Source of the DNA: Bacillus sp. FJAT-52991
Lineage (GTDB): Bacteria > Bacillota > Bacilli > Bacillales > Domibacillaceae
Direction: 5' to 3'
DNA: 64,000 nucleotides
Assembly (NCBI RefSeq): GCF_037201805.1
Contig: NZ_CP147404.1
Location: forward strand, 3,206,501-3,270,500
Part shown: piece after piece, positions 23,286-32,729 of the stretch
Layout: every line of letters begins with the position of its first letter
Position numbering within the stretch: position 1 is the first letter of the stretch
Notes under the pieces: generated by a model
The model's database searches: none
Told to the model about the DNA's origin: nothing
Seen by the model: only the letters and a program-made list of their open reading frames with translations
Made by a program: the position numbers and the translations under genes

Positions 23286-26200
23286 TTATTTCACTGTTAA
23301 TTTATACGGTTGTGCTGAAGCTCTTCCTTGTGTTTCGCTTACTTCGATAAAGTATTTGCCTTTTTTCAAGTTGACGAAAGCAATTTCTTCATCACCGCTT
23401 CCGTAGTGATCGAAGCTAGCAACAAGGCCGCCTTTCTCATTATAAATCTCTACTTTTCCATCGAGTCCGCTCTCCATTTGCAGCGTGATCGCATAGCGCT
23501 TGTCTTTTGCTACGTTTAAAGCAAAGTGATCGACATCACCAAATGGAACTTCCGCATTCATATACCCATTTGTATATAAATGATCCTTTGCTTTTTTCAA
23601 GCTAAGTGGCTTTTGCGGTACATGGTTGACGACTTTGCCATCACCATCTTTTGTGTTGCTTTTCATTTCAGACAGTTTCACTTCATAAGGCAATAAATTA
23701 GGCTTTGTAGATAAGGCCGGTTGCACTTGTAAAAAGTAGCCTGCATGTTTCTTCGCTTTAAACGAAAGATCTACTGTCGGCTCAAAACTCATTTCAAACA
23801 TGCTCGGACCAAATGGAATAGCTTTTAATGCTTCCTCTTCATCAATCATTTTATTGCCGTTCGTATCTTCTATTAAAGCACCACCGAAAATCATTGGTGA
23901 GCGCAAATCGGAAGGAATCTTCCCTTTTTGTGCAGCTGTAGCATTAGAAGGCTTGATACTTAAGCGATGAATTTTCTCCACTCCATCATTTTTAAAATAA
24001 TAATGATCTGTATCTCCTGCGTAAACAAAGTAGTTTTGATAAGTCGCACCTTCTTTAATATTTACTGCTTGTTCCGCACTATTTTGATCTGTATCTGACT
24101 CTTTCGGTACATCCGCTACTTTCTTTGTACGAATGGTATACGGGTCACCAGAAATATTGTACATCGAATTCCCCATGCGAAGGACGTATTCCTCGCCTGC
24201 TTTCAACGCCACAGTGATCTTATTTGTCTGTTGACCGCCCATTAACGCTTGAATCATACTAAAGATGTCATCTTCTGCTCCAGTAATCGGGAGTAGGGCA
24301 TCCATTTCTTCATCATATTGTAAAATCGTTGCCACTGGCATCTGACTAGCACCTTTGACAATATCAAATTCATACACACCACTCGCTGTAGGGATGAATT
24401 TATAATGATCTTCATCGCCCTCCACTTGGAAATACCCGCGCTGATCTTTCCCAAGTGTATAAGGTATTGCTTTCGCTAAAATTTCCTTATCTGCACTATA
24501 TTCTTCTTCAGTCGTTTCTTCTGCAAAATCGGCTTGATCTTCCGCTTTCTTTTCAACATACGTTTGCGGATCAATATCGCCATTTGCTAATTTATTTTCT
24601 AGATCCTCTGACATTGGCCATCCGTCTTCATCTGCAGGAAGCTGTCTTTCCTCTACCTTGAATTGGTATGGAAAGGCTGAGGAATCAGCAGGCCCAAGAT
24701 CGATGCTTCCGCCGCCCATTCCAATCAAAGCTAAAATCGATCCCATATCTTGGCCCATCATTGCTTCGTTTGTGACATTGATTTTGTAGTTGACCCCTGG
24801 TACCGCTTTAAACGACAGCACCTCACCTTGGCTCGGCCCGTTGTCATTGGCCATCACCACTTCTTCACTTTCCTCATCAGCGACCATGGATACACTTAAC
24901 GCAGCGTTCACACCTGGTATGTCTGATACTGAAATCGAAAGAACTTTTGGTTCCTCAACAGCAAAAGTGAAGTAATCATGATCAGGTGCTCCTTGTTCTG
25001 CTGGGAATAATGTCAAATCACTTTTTATATAAGGTAAAGAAGTAATTTTCACTGGATTTTCTAGCGTATCCGGATCTGCCTGTAACTTCGTAATTTTTTC
25101 AGCATTCAATGTGTACTTCGATTGCCCGCTCGCATGATAGTTCCCATTGACATCCTTCACGCCAATGATAAGCGTTCCTTTTTCTGCTGCAGTATATAAA
25201 TAGGCTTCTTTTTCACCTGCACGGCTTTTATTATGTTCCACGAACATGCCTTCATCCGCTTGTGCACCTTGAGGGATAAAATAGAACTCCATACCATAAT
25301 CATAAGAATAATTGCCTTCTAACACGGTTTGCACATGTTCATTTTCATTTAAATCAACCTTGTACCAATGCATTTCACCCGGCGATTTAATGTTACCTGT
25401 GAAAGTATTTTGGCCAGCCTTTAAAGGCTTCGCTGCTTTTAAGACAGATGCTTCTGAATAGTCAGGTTGTGCCGGCAGCTTCTTCGGATCTAGTTTCAAA
25501 GCGGCAACCGGGTTAATAAGCCCATTGGCATACTTTGTGTCATATCCTTTTGCCCCAAGATCTGTTGCTGTTTTTTCCAACATATTTTCCACATCATAGG
25601 ACGTTAGATTAGGATCTTTTGATTTTAATAGAGAAGCGACACCAGCAACCATCGGGGAAGCCATCGATGTCCCTGTTAACGTCGCATAGCTTGAACCCTT
25701 TCCCAGTTCATAGCCTGTACTATAAATATCTTCACCTGGTGCAACAACATCAACCGATGGACCGAAATTGGAGCTATCAGAAAGCATTTTATTGCGATCG
25801 ACGTTCCCAACGCTAATCACGCCTGGATAAGCAGCAGGATAAGAATACACATCTGTCGCTTCATTTCCAGCGGCCGCGACGACAACCACGCCTGCGTCAA
25901 TCGCTTGTTGAATGGCATCTGCCACAAGTGGAGATGTTACTGGGCCACCAAGGCTTAAATTAATGACATCGACTTTTTTAGACACCGCATAAAGAATTCC
26001 TTCAGCGATCGCATAATCAGTGGCACCCTGTTTTCCGTTAAACACATCGACAGGTAAAATTTTGGCGTTCGGATTAACTCCATAACCGCCAAGTCCGTTA
26101 TTTGCTTTGGAGGCAATGATTCCAGCGACATGCGTTCCGTGCAAATCACGCACCGGTGTTTTTGCTGGATCTACCGCATTATAAGGCGGCAGCAGCTGAC

Positions 26201-26771
26201 CTTGTAAGTCCGGATGCTTATAATCGACGCCACCGTCAACAACTGCCACCGTTACTTTATGTTTCCCAGATTGCTTGATTGCTTGATCGATATTTAACAT
26301 TGGCAAATGATACATTTTTGACTTTTTCGGATCGCCAAGTGTTGGAGCGAATTGCTTATATTTCACACTTGGGCTAATGGATTCGACTGTTTTCTCATTT
26401 TGATATACCTTTAAGACATCATTTAGTTTTTTCGACTTCGGTATGTAAACGATATCGTAGCCAAGCTGTGGTAACGAACGCACCAGCTTTACTCCCGCTT
26501 TATTATGTACCTGCTTTGCAATAGGCTTTTTGTACTTAATCACAAATGTATTTGCATTCAGGAATTCATCCATTTCTTTATTCGCTTTGTACATTTCTAG
26601 CTTCTTCTCAGCTTCAGTTGCTGTGATGGATGATGATTTCGCCGCTTGCTGAAATCGTTTCACATCCTCAGCATGTATCGAAGTATTTGAACTTGAAGCC
26701 ACCGCCCCTGCTGGAAATACCATAACCGCTGATATCCCCAATGCTAATGTGCGTTTCCAACTATTTTTCAT
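23286..26771 (-). CDS. Large secreted subtilisin-family (S8) protease with PPC domains
   Basis: 1161 residues. Signal peptide, an I9-type propeptide (about 60-140, TFVIKYKKPIAKQV...SISPSVKYKQ), then the S8 catalytic domain with Asp in VAVVDGGVDYKHPDL (about 175), His in LHGTHVAGIIAS (about 210) and Ser in LTGTSMASPMVAGVAS (about 367). The remaining 700 residues hold several pre-peptidase C-terminal-like beta domains and one EF-hand-like loop (DTNGNKMIDEEEAL, about 965). The last domain ends in FIEVSETQGRASAQPYKLTV. There is no wall anchor, so it should be released. AGGAGGGTGATC precedes the ATG. A WalR-like site is upstream. Confidence 0.92.
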   Translation of the reverse strand: MKNSWKRTLALGISAVMVFPAGAVASSSNTSIHAEDVKRFQQAAKSSSITATEAEKKLEMYKANKEMDEFLNANTFVIKYKKPIAKQVHNKAGVKLVRSLPQLGYDIVYIPKSKKLNDVLKVYQNEKTVESISPSVKYKQFAPTLGDPKKSKMYHLPMLNIDQAIKQSGKHKVTVAVVDGGVDYKHPDLQGQLLPPYNAVDPAKTPVRDLHGTHVAGIIASKANNGLGGYGVNPNAKILPVDVFNGKQGATDYAIAEGILYAVSKKVDVINLSLGGPVTSPLVADAIQQAIDAGVVVVAAAGNEATDVYSYPAAYPGVISVGNVDRNKMLSDSSNFGPSVDVVAPGEDIYSTGYELGKGSSYATLTGTSMASPMVAGVASLLKSKDPNLTSYDVENMLEKTATDLGAKGYDTKYANGLINPVAALKLDPKKLPAQPDYSEASVLKAAKPLKAGQNTFTGNIKSPGEMHWYKVDLNENEHVQTVLEGNYSYDYGMEFYFIPQGAQADEGMFVEHNKSRAGEKEAYLYTAAEKGTLIIGVKDVNGNYHASGQSKYTLNAEKITKLQADPDTLENPVKITSLPYIKSDLTLFPAEQGAPDHDYFTFAVEEPKVLSISVSDIPGVNAALSVSMVADEESEEVVMANDNGPSQGEVLSFKAVPGVNYKINVTNEAMMGQDMGSILALIGMGGGSIDLGPADSSAFPYQFKVEERQLPADEDGWPMSEDLENKLANGDIDPQTYVEKKAEDQADFAEETTEEEYSADKEILAKAIPYTLGKDQRGYFQVEGDEDHYKFIPTASGVYEFDIVKGASQMPVATILQYDEEMDALLPITGAEDDIFSMIQALMGGQQTNKITVALKAGEEYVLRMGNSMYNISGDPYTIRTKKVADVPKESDTDQNSAEQAVNIKEGATYQNYFVYAGDTDHYYFKNDGVEKIHRLSIKPSNATAAQKGKIPSDLRSPMIFGGALIEDTNGNKMIDEEEALKAIPFGPSMFEMSFEPTVDLSFKAKKHAGYFLQVQPALSTKPNLLPYEVKLSEMKSNTKDGDGKVVNHVPQKPLSLKKAKDHLYTNGYMNAEVPFGDVDHFALNVAKDKRYAITLQMESGLDGKVEIYNEKGGLVASFDHYGSGDEEIAFVNLKKGKYFIEVSETQGRASAQPYKLTVK

Positions 26772-26810
26772 TCAGATCACCCTCCTACTGATTCTTTTGT
26801 CACATTAATA

Positions 26811-26827
26811 ATAACGTATTTGTTACA
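26811..26827 (-). promoter_or_regulatory. WalR-like site upstream of the large S8 protease
   Basis: Minus strand TGTAACAAATACGTTAT: TGTAAC-N5-CGTTAT, third copy of the motif. It is flanked upstream by a dyad of T- and A-runs (TTGTTACAAAAAAG ... TTTTTTTGTAATAA). Confidence 0.5.
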
Positions 26828-26899
26828 AAAAAGTTTCATTTTTTTAATTTTTTTGTAATAAAATTAATCAAAAGTTAAAAAATAGGAATGTTTCAAAAG

Positions 26900-26971
26900 C
26901 AAAAAGGCCTACCTCTAATCCATCCAATCTACTAATTAAAAAGGTAGATAAGATGATTAGAGGCAGACCTT
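26900..26971 (-). terminator. Terminator of serC-serA
   Basis: Long imperfect stem on the minus strand: AAAGGTCTGCCTCTAATCATC pairs with GGATTAGAGGTAGGCCTTT, with an inner ATCTACC/GTAGAT stem, then TTTTT. Confidence 0.75.
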
Positions 26972-26999
26972 TACGAGGTAGCCACTATGAAAAAAGTGA

Positions 27000-28175
27000 T
27001 TAGATCACGCGAACCGTTACGATTCCTTCGATCTGGCTAATTTTTTCTTGTAAACTAGGGATCACATCGCCGTTTACTTTATTATCAATGTCAATGATCG
27101 TATAAGCGTAATCGCCTCTACTTCTGTTGACCATGTCTGCAATGTTTAAGTTGTATTCAGATAAAGCAGAAGTAATTTGTCCTACCATGTTTGGTACGTT
27201 TTTATGAAAAGCTGTTACACGACGTTTTCCTGCAAAAGGTAGAGACGCATTTGGTAGATTAACAGAGTTTTTAATATTCCCTGTTTCAAGATATTCCTTT
27301 ACTTGACGAGAAGCCATAATCGCACAGTTCTCTTCTGATTCCTTCGTAGATGCCCCAAGGTGAGGAATCGGTATCACATTGTTCATTTTTAATATATTAT
27401 CATTCGGGAAATCCGTAATATATTTGCCAACGATTCCTTTTTCAATTGCCACAGCCATATCTTCCTCATTCACAAGCTCGCCGCGAGAGAAGTTCAAAAT
27501 GTGGACGCCTGGCTTCATAATGCCAAAAGCTTCTTCATTGAACATCCCTTTCGTATTTTCAGTTAATGGTACGTGAACGGTAATGTAATCAGATACCGCA
27601 AACAACTGATCCATCGTCATCGCACGCTGCACGTTACGAGAAAGATTCCAAGCTGTATCAATAGAGATGAATGGATCAAATCCGATGACATCCATATCAA
27701 GGTCTAAAGCATCGTTGGCTACAAGAGCACCAACCGCACCTAAACCGATAACGCCCAATGTTTTTCCTTTAATTTCTTTTCCGACAAATTGCTTTTTGCC
27801 TGCTTCAACAAGCTTCGGCACTTCATTGCCTTTTCCAGATAAAGATTTCGTCCATTCCACACCTGCAAATAAGTTACGAGAAGAAGCCATTAAAGTCGTT
27901 AAAACAAGCTCCTTTACCGCATTGGCATTGGCACCTGGTGTGTTAAACACAACGATTCCACGCTCTGTGCAAGCATCTACTGGAATGTTGTTCACACCTG
28001 CTCCTGCACGAGCAATTGCTTTTGTATTTTCATCAATTTCAACGTTGTGCATATTGAAGCTGCGAAGAACGATCCCATCTGGGTTTGTACTGTCATTATC
28101 GATTGTATAAGTATCTTTATTGAATATATTTAAGCCACATTCAGCGATATTGTTTAATGTTTTAATTGTATACAC
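27000..28175 (-). CDS. serA: D-3-phosphoglycerate dehydrogenase (short form with ACT domain)
   Basis: First step of serine synthesis: 3-phosphoglycerate to 3-phosphohydroxypyruvate with NAD. 391 residues, so it lacks the extra domain of the 525-residue Bacillus subtilis SerA. NAD-binding GKTLGVIGLGAVGALVANDAL, catalytic-region ARAGAGVNNIP and IPHLGASTKESEENC are present, and a C-terminal ACT-like domain (NMVGQITSALSEYNLNIADM) may bind serine. Start is GTG with GGGGAG nine bases upstream. It follows serC by 17 bases, so the two enzymes come from one transcript. Confidence 0.93.
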   Translation of the reverse strand: MYTIKTLNNIAECGLNIFNKDTYTIDNDSTNPDGIVLRSFNMHNVEIDENTKAIARAGAGVNNIPVDACTERGIVVFNTPGANANAVKELVLTTLMASSRNLFAGVEWTKSLSGKGNEVPKLVEAGKKQFVGKEIKGKTLGVIGLGAVGALVANDALDLDMDVIGFDPFISIDTAWNLSRNVQRAMTMDQLFAVSDYITVHVPLTENTKGMFNEEAFGIMKPGVHILNFSRGELVNEEDMAVAIEKGIVGKYITDFPNDNILKMNNVIPIPHLGASTKESEENCAIMASRQVKEYLETGNIKNSVNLPNASLPFAGKRRVTAFHKNVPNMVGQITSALSEYNLNIADMVNRSRGDYAYTIIDIDNKVNGDVIPSLQEKISQIEGIVTVRVI

Positions 28176-28192
28176 AGTTACGGTCTCCCCTT

Positions 28193-29275
28193 TTATTTAT
28201 GTTTGTTTTCAAATTTTTTCATAAAGTCAACAAGTGCTTGCACACCTTCAACAGGCATTGCATTGTAAATACTTGCTCTCATTCCACCGACGGAACGATG
28301 CCCTTTCAACGTTTCAAGACCAGCTGTTTTCGCTTCTTTGACAAAAGCCGCATCTAATTCTGCTGATGGTGAAACAAAAGGAATATTCATGATGGAGCGG
28401 CTATCCTTCTTCACTGGAGAATCGAACATGTCCGACTCCTCTAAGAAGCTGTATAAAATCTCCGCTTTTTCACGGTTGATCTGCTCCATTACTTTCAAGC
28501 CGCCAAGTTCAGTTAACCATTCAAACACAAGCTTCGCCATGTAAATGCCGTAAGTAGGAGGCGTGTTATATAAAGAGCCACTCTCGCTATGAGTCTTATA
28601 ATCAAGCATAGTCGGAACCTCTTCTTTGACAAAGCCGATCAAATCGTCGCGAATAATAACAACGGTTAATCCAGCTGGGCCGATATTCTTTTGGGCCCCT
28701 GCATAAATTAAGCCAAACTTTGACACATCAATTTCTTCCGATAAAATATTAGAAGACATATCCGCTACAAGGGGAACATTCCCTGTATCAGGAATTTCTG
28801 AAAAAGCCGTTCCTTCTATTGTATTGTTTGTTGTGATATGTACATAATCAGCTTCCGGATCGATCATGCTCGCATCAATCGCTGGAATATAGCTGAAGTT
28901 TTCGTCTTCTGAGGAAGCAATCACACGAACTTCGCCATACTTCTTCGCTTCTTTAATCGCTTTTTTAGACCAAGACCCTGTGTTCACATAGTCCGCTTTC
29001 CCGCTATTACGCAATAAATTCATTGGGATCATCGCAAATTGTTGCGAAGCTCCTCCTTGGATAAATAGAACCTTATAGTTTTCTGGAATGTTCATTAATT
29101 CACGAAGTAGCTGCTCCGCTTTCGTAATAATATCTGTAAATAGGCCCGAACGATGGCTTAACTCCATTACAGACATGCCAGAACCAGCATAGTTCACCAA
29201 TTCTTTTTGAGCTTTTTCCAACACTGGCAGCGGAAGCATAGAAGGACCCGCTGAAAAATTATAAACTCTTTCCAT
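28193..29275 (-). CDS. serC: Phosphoserine aminotransferase
   Basis: Second step of serine synthesis: transamination of 3-phosphohydroxypyruvate with glutamate; also needed for pyridoxal phosphate in many bacteria. 360 residues, the family length. It starts [20 protein letters not shown] and has the PLP-lysine block [20 protein letters not shown], plus [17 protein letters not shown] near the C-terminus. GAGGGTG precedes the ATG. It is first gene of serCA. Confidence 0.96.
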   Translation of the reverse strand: MERVYNFSAGPSMLPLPVLEKAQKELVNYAGSGMSVMELSHRSGLFTDIITKAEQLLRELMNIPENYKVLFIQGGASQQFAMIPMNLLRNSGKADYVNTGSWSKKAIKEAKKYGEVRVIASSEDENFSYIPAIDASMIDPEADYVHITTNNTIEGTAFSEIPDTGNVPLVADMSSNILSEEIDVSKFGLIYAGAQKNIGPAGLTVVIIRDDLIGFVKEEVPTMLDYKTHSESGSLYNTPPTYGIYMAKLVFEWLTELGGLKVMEQINREKAEILYSFLEESDMFDSPVKKDSRSIMNIPFVSPSAELDAAFVKEAKTAGLETLKGHRSVGGMRASIYNAMPVEGVQALVDFMKKFENKHK

Positions 29276-29359
29276 GTTAACACCCTCATTCGTTTCTTAT
29301 TTTTATATCAGAAAATTTATACTTATTAATATCAATGAATTATAAATTATAAACATCTA

Positions 29360-29415
29360 CTTATCAAGTAGGAAGGAACCATACTACACGCTAGTTTTCC
29401 TCTTGATAACGCTTA
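29360..29415 (-). promoter_or_regulatory. Inverted repeat in the serC leader region
   Basis: TATCAAG and CTTGATA frame the segment, with GGAA/TTCC inside, about 90-140 bases upstream of serC. It could form a leader hairpin or be an operator; I cannot assign it to a known riboswitch, and no T-box GGTGGNACCGCG-type word is present. The remaining AT-rich part of 29416-29780 shows nothing clear. Confidence 0.25.
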
Positions 29416-29785
29416 CAAAAACCGATTTAATAGGATTTCATAAATAACGAACATTTTTTTATTTTTTTTATTTTTCGTTCGCATTTGAGGTTGTTTTTCT
29501 GAAATTCGTAGAGAGAAAATATATTATTCGAATAATATTATGTGAATTAACAATCAAATATTTTGAAATATAACATTAGCTTCTTCCCCAGTAATATCAA
29601 TAGTTTACTTCATTGCTGAATCTTCATAATTTTATAACTTATATTATTTTCATGGCAGATTTTTAACATTTTGATATAATAAAAGAGCTTCAATTGTGCA
29701 TTTCGACAAATCAAGAAGTTTTCCTTTTGATTTTTCGACAATTGTCTAGTTTTTTCAAAATGTTAAAACATATTTATCGACACAT

Positions 29786-29799
29786 TGAAAACGTTTACA
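29786..29799. promoter_or_regulatory. cre site (CcpA) upstream of the amino-acid symporter
   Basis: TGAAAACGTTTACA matches the cre consensus TGWAANCGNTNWCA at every position, 45 bases before the symporter start codon. Confidence 0.75.
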
Positions 29800-29843
29800 A
29801 ACATCACAATCTTAGAAAAACACCTCAACAAGGAGGATGAAAG

Positions 29844-31247
29844 ATGTTAGAAGTTTTGCAAAAGATCAACAGTGTGCTCTGGGGAACACCAAGTTTAATA
29901 CTACTAGTGGGTACCGGTGTCTTTCTCACCTTTCTTCTCAAAGGAATACAGTTTCGCCGCCTACTTTATGCTTTTAAACTAGCATTTTCTAAAGAAAAGG
30001 AAGAAGATGCAAATGCAGAAGGCGACGTAAGTAACTTCAAAGCTCTAATGACCGCGCTTGCTGCGACTATAGGAAACGGTAATATTGCAGGGGTAGCAAC
30101 AGCCATTACTTTAGGTGGACCAGGAGCGATCTTCTGGATGTGGGTCGTTGGTTTATTAGGAATGGCGACGAAATACGCGGAAGCTTTATTAGCCATGAAA
30201 TATCGTGTCAAAAATGCCAATGGTGAATATTCTGGTGGACCAATGTACTATATCGAGCGAGGGCTCGGTCGGAAATGGAAATGGCTAGCTACGGCATTTG
30301 CCATTTTTGGTGCCTTTGCTGCACTAGGAATTGGAAATAGCGTACAGTCGAACACCATTGCAGATGTTATGACGAAAAGTTTCCATATTAACGGCTGGAT
30401 TACAGGTATTATTCTTGTCGTACTAACGGCTTTAATCATTTTCGGTGGAATCCAACGAATTAGTACAGTGGCTGGATTTTTCGTACCGATTATGGCGGCC
30501 CTTTATATCGGTGGATCCTTATTAATTATTGTGATCAACTATGATCAAATCATTCCTTCATTCCAATTAATTTTCCACTATGCCTTTAATCCTATTTCAG
30601 CTGTCGGAGGTTTCACTGGAGTAATGGTAACTGAAGCCGTTCGTAATGGAGTATCAAAAGGAATTTTCTCCAATGAAGCTGGTCTTGGTACAGCTGCCCT
30701 CATCGCAGGAAATGCTCGTGCCGATCACCCAGTTAAACAAGCACTTGTTGCGATGACCGGGACGTTTATCGTCACACTTATCGTTTGTACAATGACAGGT
30801 CTCGTTCTTTTAATGACTGGTTTCTGGGATCCAACAGGTGGAATGATTTCAGGTGTTGCACACAACGCGAGTCTCGAAGGCGGAGCATTAACCACCGCAG
30901 CCTTTGCTTCTGTCCTCGGTACGGCTGGTGAGTGGATCGTGTCTTTATCTGTTATCTTCTTTGGATTCTCAACCATCGTAGGCTGGTACATGTACGGAGA
31001 AAAATGCTTTGAATACATCGCTGGATTAAAATATATCTCTGCTTATCGTATCATTTACGTAGCAGCAACAGGAATTGGTGCCGTAGCTAGCTTAACAACC
31101 GTTTGGGCTTTCGCCGACATGGCCAACGCACTAATGATGATTCCAAACTTAATTGGTATTTTGCTCCTTTATAAAGTCATTGTCAAAGAAACAAACGACT
31201 TCTTCCAAACGAAAGCATATAAAGGAGAAACGAAAAAAGTAAGTTAA
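29844..31247 (+). CDS. Na+ : alanine/glycine symporter (AGCS family)
   Basis: 467 residues with about 11 membrane helices. It carries family blocks LMTALAATIGNGNIAGVATAI, GGPGAIFWMWVVGLLGMATK, YSGGPMYYIERGLG and GIFSNEAGLGTAALIAGNA. These are the AGCS signatures for sodium-coupled uptake of alanine, glycine or glutamine. GGAGGATGAAAG precedes the ATG. A perfect cre site just upstream points to carbon catabolite control. It stands alone. Confidence 0.93.
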   Translation: MLEVLQKINSVLWGTPSLILLVGTGVFLTFLLKGIQFRRLLYAFKLAFSKEKEEDANAEGDVSNFKALMTALAATIGNGNIAGVATAITLGGPGAIFWMWVVGLLGMATKYAEALLAMKYRVKNANGEYSGGPMYYIERGLGRKWKWLATAFAIFGAFAALGIGNSVQSNTIADVMTKSFHINGWITGIILVVLTALIIFGGIQRISTVAGFFVPIMAALYIGGSLLIIVINYDQIIPSFQLIFHYAFNPISAVGGFTGVMVTEAVRNGVSKGIFSNEAGLGTAALIAGNARADHPVKQALVAMTGTFIVTLIVCTMTGLVLLMTGFWDPTGGMISGVAHNASLEGGALTTAAFASVLGTAGEWIVSLSVIFFGFSTIVGWYMYGEKCFEYIAGLKYISAYRIIYVAATGIGAVASLTTVWAFADMANALMMIPNLIGILLLYKVIVKETNDFFQTKAYKGETKKVS

Positions 31248-31249
31248 AT

Positions 31250-31709
31250 AGAAAAGCGGCAGCAGCCGTTTAGACTCGGCAGGCATAAGATGGACCGCCG
31301 TAGTGGCGTTCTTTGCCACACAGGTGGGACAGCTTATGACCGAGAGTCTGGCTGCTGGAGCTGGACAACACAGAAAAGCGGAAGACTCCGTTTAGTGACG
31401 TATGGACTGGAATGATCCGCACGAGATAAAGGAAACACGATGAACGATAGTGAATCGATGTTGACTTATCGCAAGGAGGATCGTGGAAGTCCACTAGTCG
31501 CTGGGGTCTGGAGCTGGACAAGCAGAAAAGCGAAGCCGACTGTCCTGGGGCGACAAGCAGATGACGGACCGGCAAAATGGCGCTCTTCAGCCATGAAGTC
31601 GGGCTGACATCTGACTCGAGCCTCAAGGAGGCGGAGCTGGACATAGAAAAGCGGAAGACTCCGTTTAGCGACGTATAGACTGGAACGAACCGCACAGGAT
31701 AAAGAAAAA
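31250..31709. repeat. Mosaic array of four GC-rich intergenic repeat units
   Basis: Units begin AGAAAAGCG and end GGAGCTGGAC: A 31250-31366, B 31372-31519, C 31524-31642, and a partial D 31645-31709 that repeats the first 60 bases of B. Inner sequences differ between A, B and C. Unit C has a close relative at 34651-34770. GC content is clearly higher than the neighbouring genes, and the long minus-strand ORF here is only a by-product. Confidence 0.75.
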
Positions 31710-31720
31710 TGAAAAGCGGA

Positions 31721-31759
31721 GCCGACTGAAAGGTTATTCTTTCAGTCGGCTTATTTTTT
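31721..31759 (+). terminator. Terminator after the repeat array
   Basis: GCCGACTGAAAG, loop, CTTTCAGTCGGC then TTATTTTTT. It would isolate bceA from upstream transcription. Confidence 0.8.
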
Positions 31760-31855
31760 GCTCCGTAAAGCGAGGAATTGTCCTTGGAAGCTCACTTTGT
31801 TAAGAGAGAAAGACTATGGGAAACCATTGGATGAAGAAGAACTTTTATTTATATG

Positions 31856-31869
31856 TGACAAAAATGTAA
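31856..31869. promoter_or_regulatory. BceR-type operator upstream of the ABC transporter
   Basis: TGACAAAAATGTAA fits TNACA-N4-TGTAA, the inverted repeat described for BceR and PsdR of Bacillus subtilis; about 95 bases before the ATPase start. Confidence 0.5.
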
Positions 31870-31961
31870 GGATAACTTCGCTTTTGTTTGATACATCTAT
31901 GGATGACATTCTTCTGTTCGAAGTATGCTTATTACAACGAGTAAACAGAGGAGGAAAAACA

Positions 31962-32729
31962 ATGAATACTATTTTACAAGCACAAGGTATACATAAAGTA
32001 TATGGGACGAAAAATCATTTATTTACCGTTTTAAAAAAGATAGATTTATCGATATATAAAGGTGAATTTATTGGGATTATGGGACCATCTGGCGCGGGAA
32101 AAACTACGCTGCTAAATATCTTGGCAACGATCGATAAACCCACAGCAGGCAGCATTCAAATAAGCGGAGAAGAAATTACAACGATGAAAGATAAATCTTT
32201 ATCTAAATTTAGAAGAGAGCATTTAGGGTTTATCTTTCAAGACTACAATCTATTAGATTCATTAACGATGAAAGAAAATATTCTTCTTCCCTTGTCACTT
32301 TCGAATACTCCTGTCTACAGGATCGAGCAAAAAGTAGAAGATGTCGCATCCATTTTAGGTATACAATCAATCCTAAATAAGTATCCTTATCAAACTTCAG
32401 GAGGGCAACAGCAACGAACAGCGGCGGCACGCGCGATCATTACCAATCCAAGCCTTGTTTTGGCTGATGAACCAACAGGAGCACTAGACTCTAAATCGTC
32501 AACAGATTTATTAAATGCCTTTAAAACATTAAACAAAGACTATGAAACAACGATTTTGATGGTAACTCATGATGTGTTTGCAGCCAGCTACTGTGATCGT
32601 GTCATTTTCATGAAAGATGGTAGCCTATTTACCGAACTAGTAAGAGGAGATAAAGAACGAAAAGCTTTCTTTGAACAGTTATTATTGACCTTGTCATCTT
32701 TAGGAGGTGGCAACCATGACGTTAATTGA
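31962..32729 (+). CDS. BceA-type ABC transporter ATP-binding protein
   Basis: 255 residues. Walker A GPSGAGKTTLLN, Q-loop FIFQDYNLLDSLT, signature SGGQQQRTAAARA, Walker B LVLADEPTGALD and H-loop MVTHD are intact. This is the BceA/PsdA/YxdL group of antimicrobial-peptide resistance ATPases. I set the start at ATG 31962 because GAGGAAAAACA precedes it; the open frame upstream to 31758 has no ribosome site. It overlaps the permease by 14 bases. The two-component pair that would control it lies downstream in convergent orientation. Confidence 0.92.
   Translation: MNTILQAQGIHKVYGTKNHLFTVLKKIDLSIYKGEFIGIMGPSGAGKTTLLNILATIDKPTAGSIQISGEEITTMKDKSLSKFRREHLGFIFQDYNLLDSLTMKENILLPLSLSNTPVYRIEQKVEDVASILGIQSILNKYPYQTSGGQQQRTAAARAIITNPSLVLADEPTGALDSKSSTDLLNAFKTLNKDYETTILMVTHDVFAASYCDRVIFMKDGSLFTELVRGDKERKAFFEQLLLTLSSLGGGNHDVN

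Noticed and set aside
29276..29843. T-box or riboswitch in front of serC or the symporter
   Set aside because: No T-box core or known riboswitch motif is visible on either strand; only an inverted repeat and a cre site.
31270..31695. Minus-strand ORF of 141 codons in the GC-rich repeat array
   Set aside because: It runs across different repeat units, has no ribosome site and no recognisable domain.
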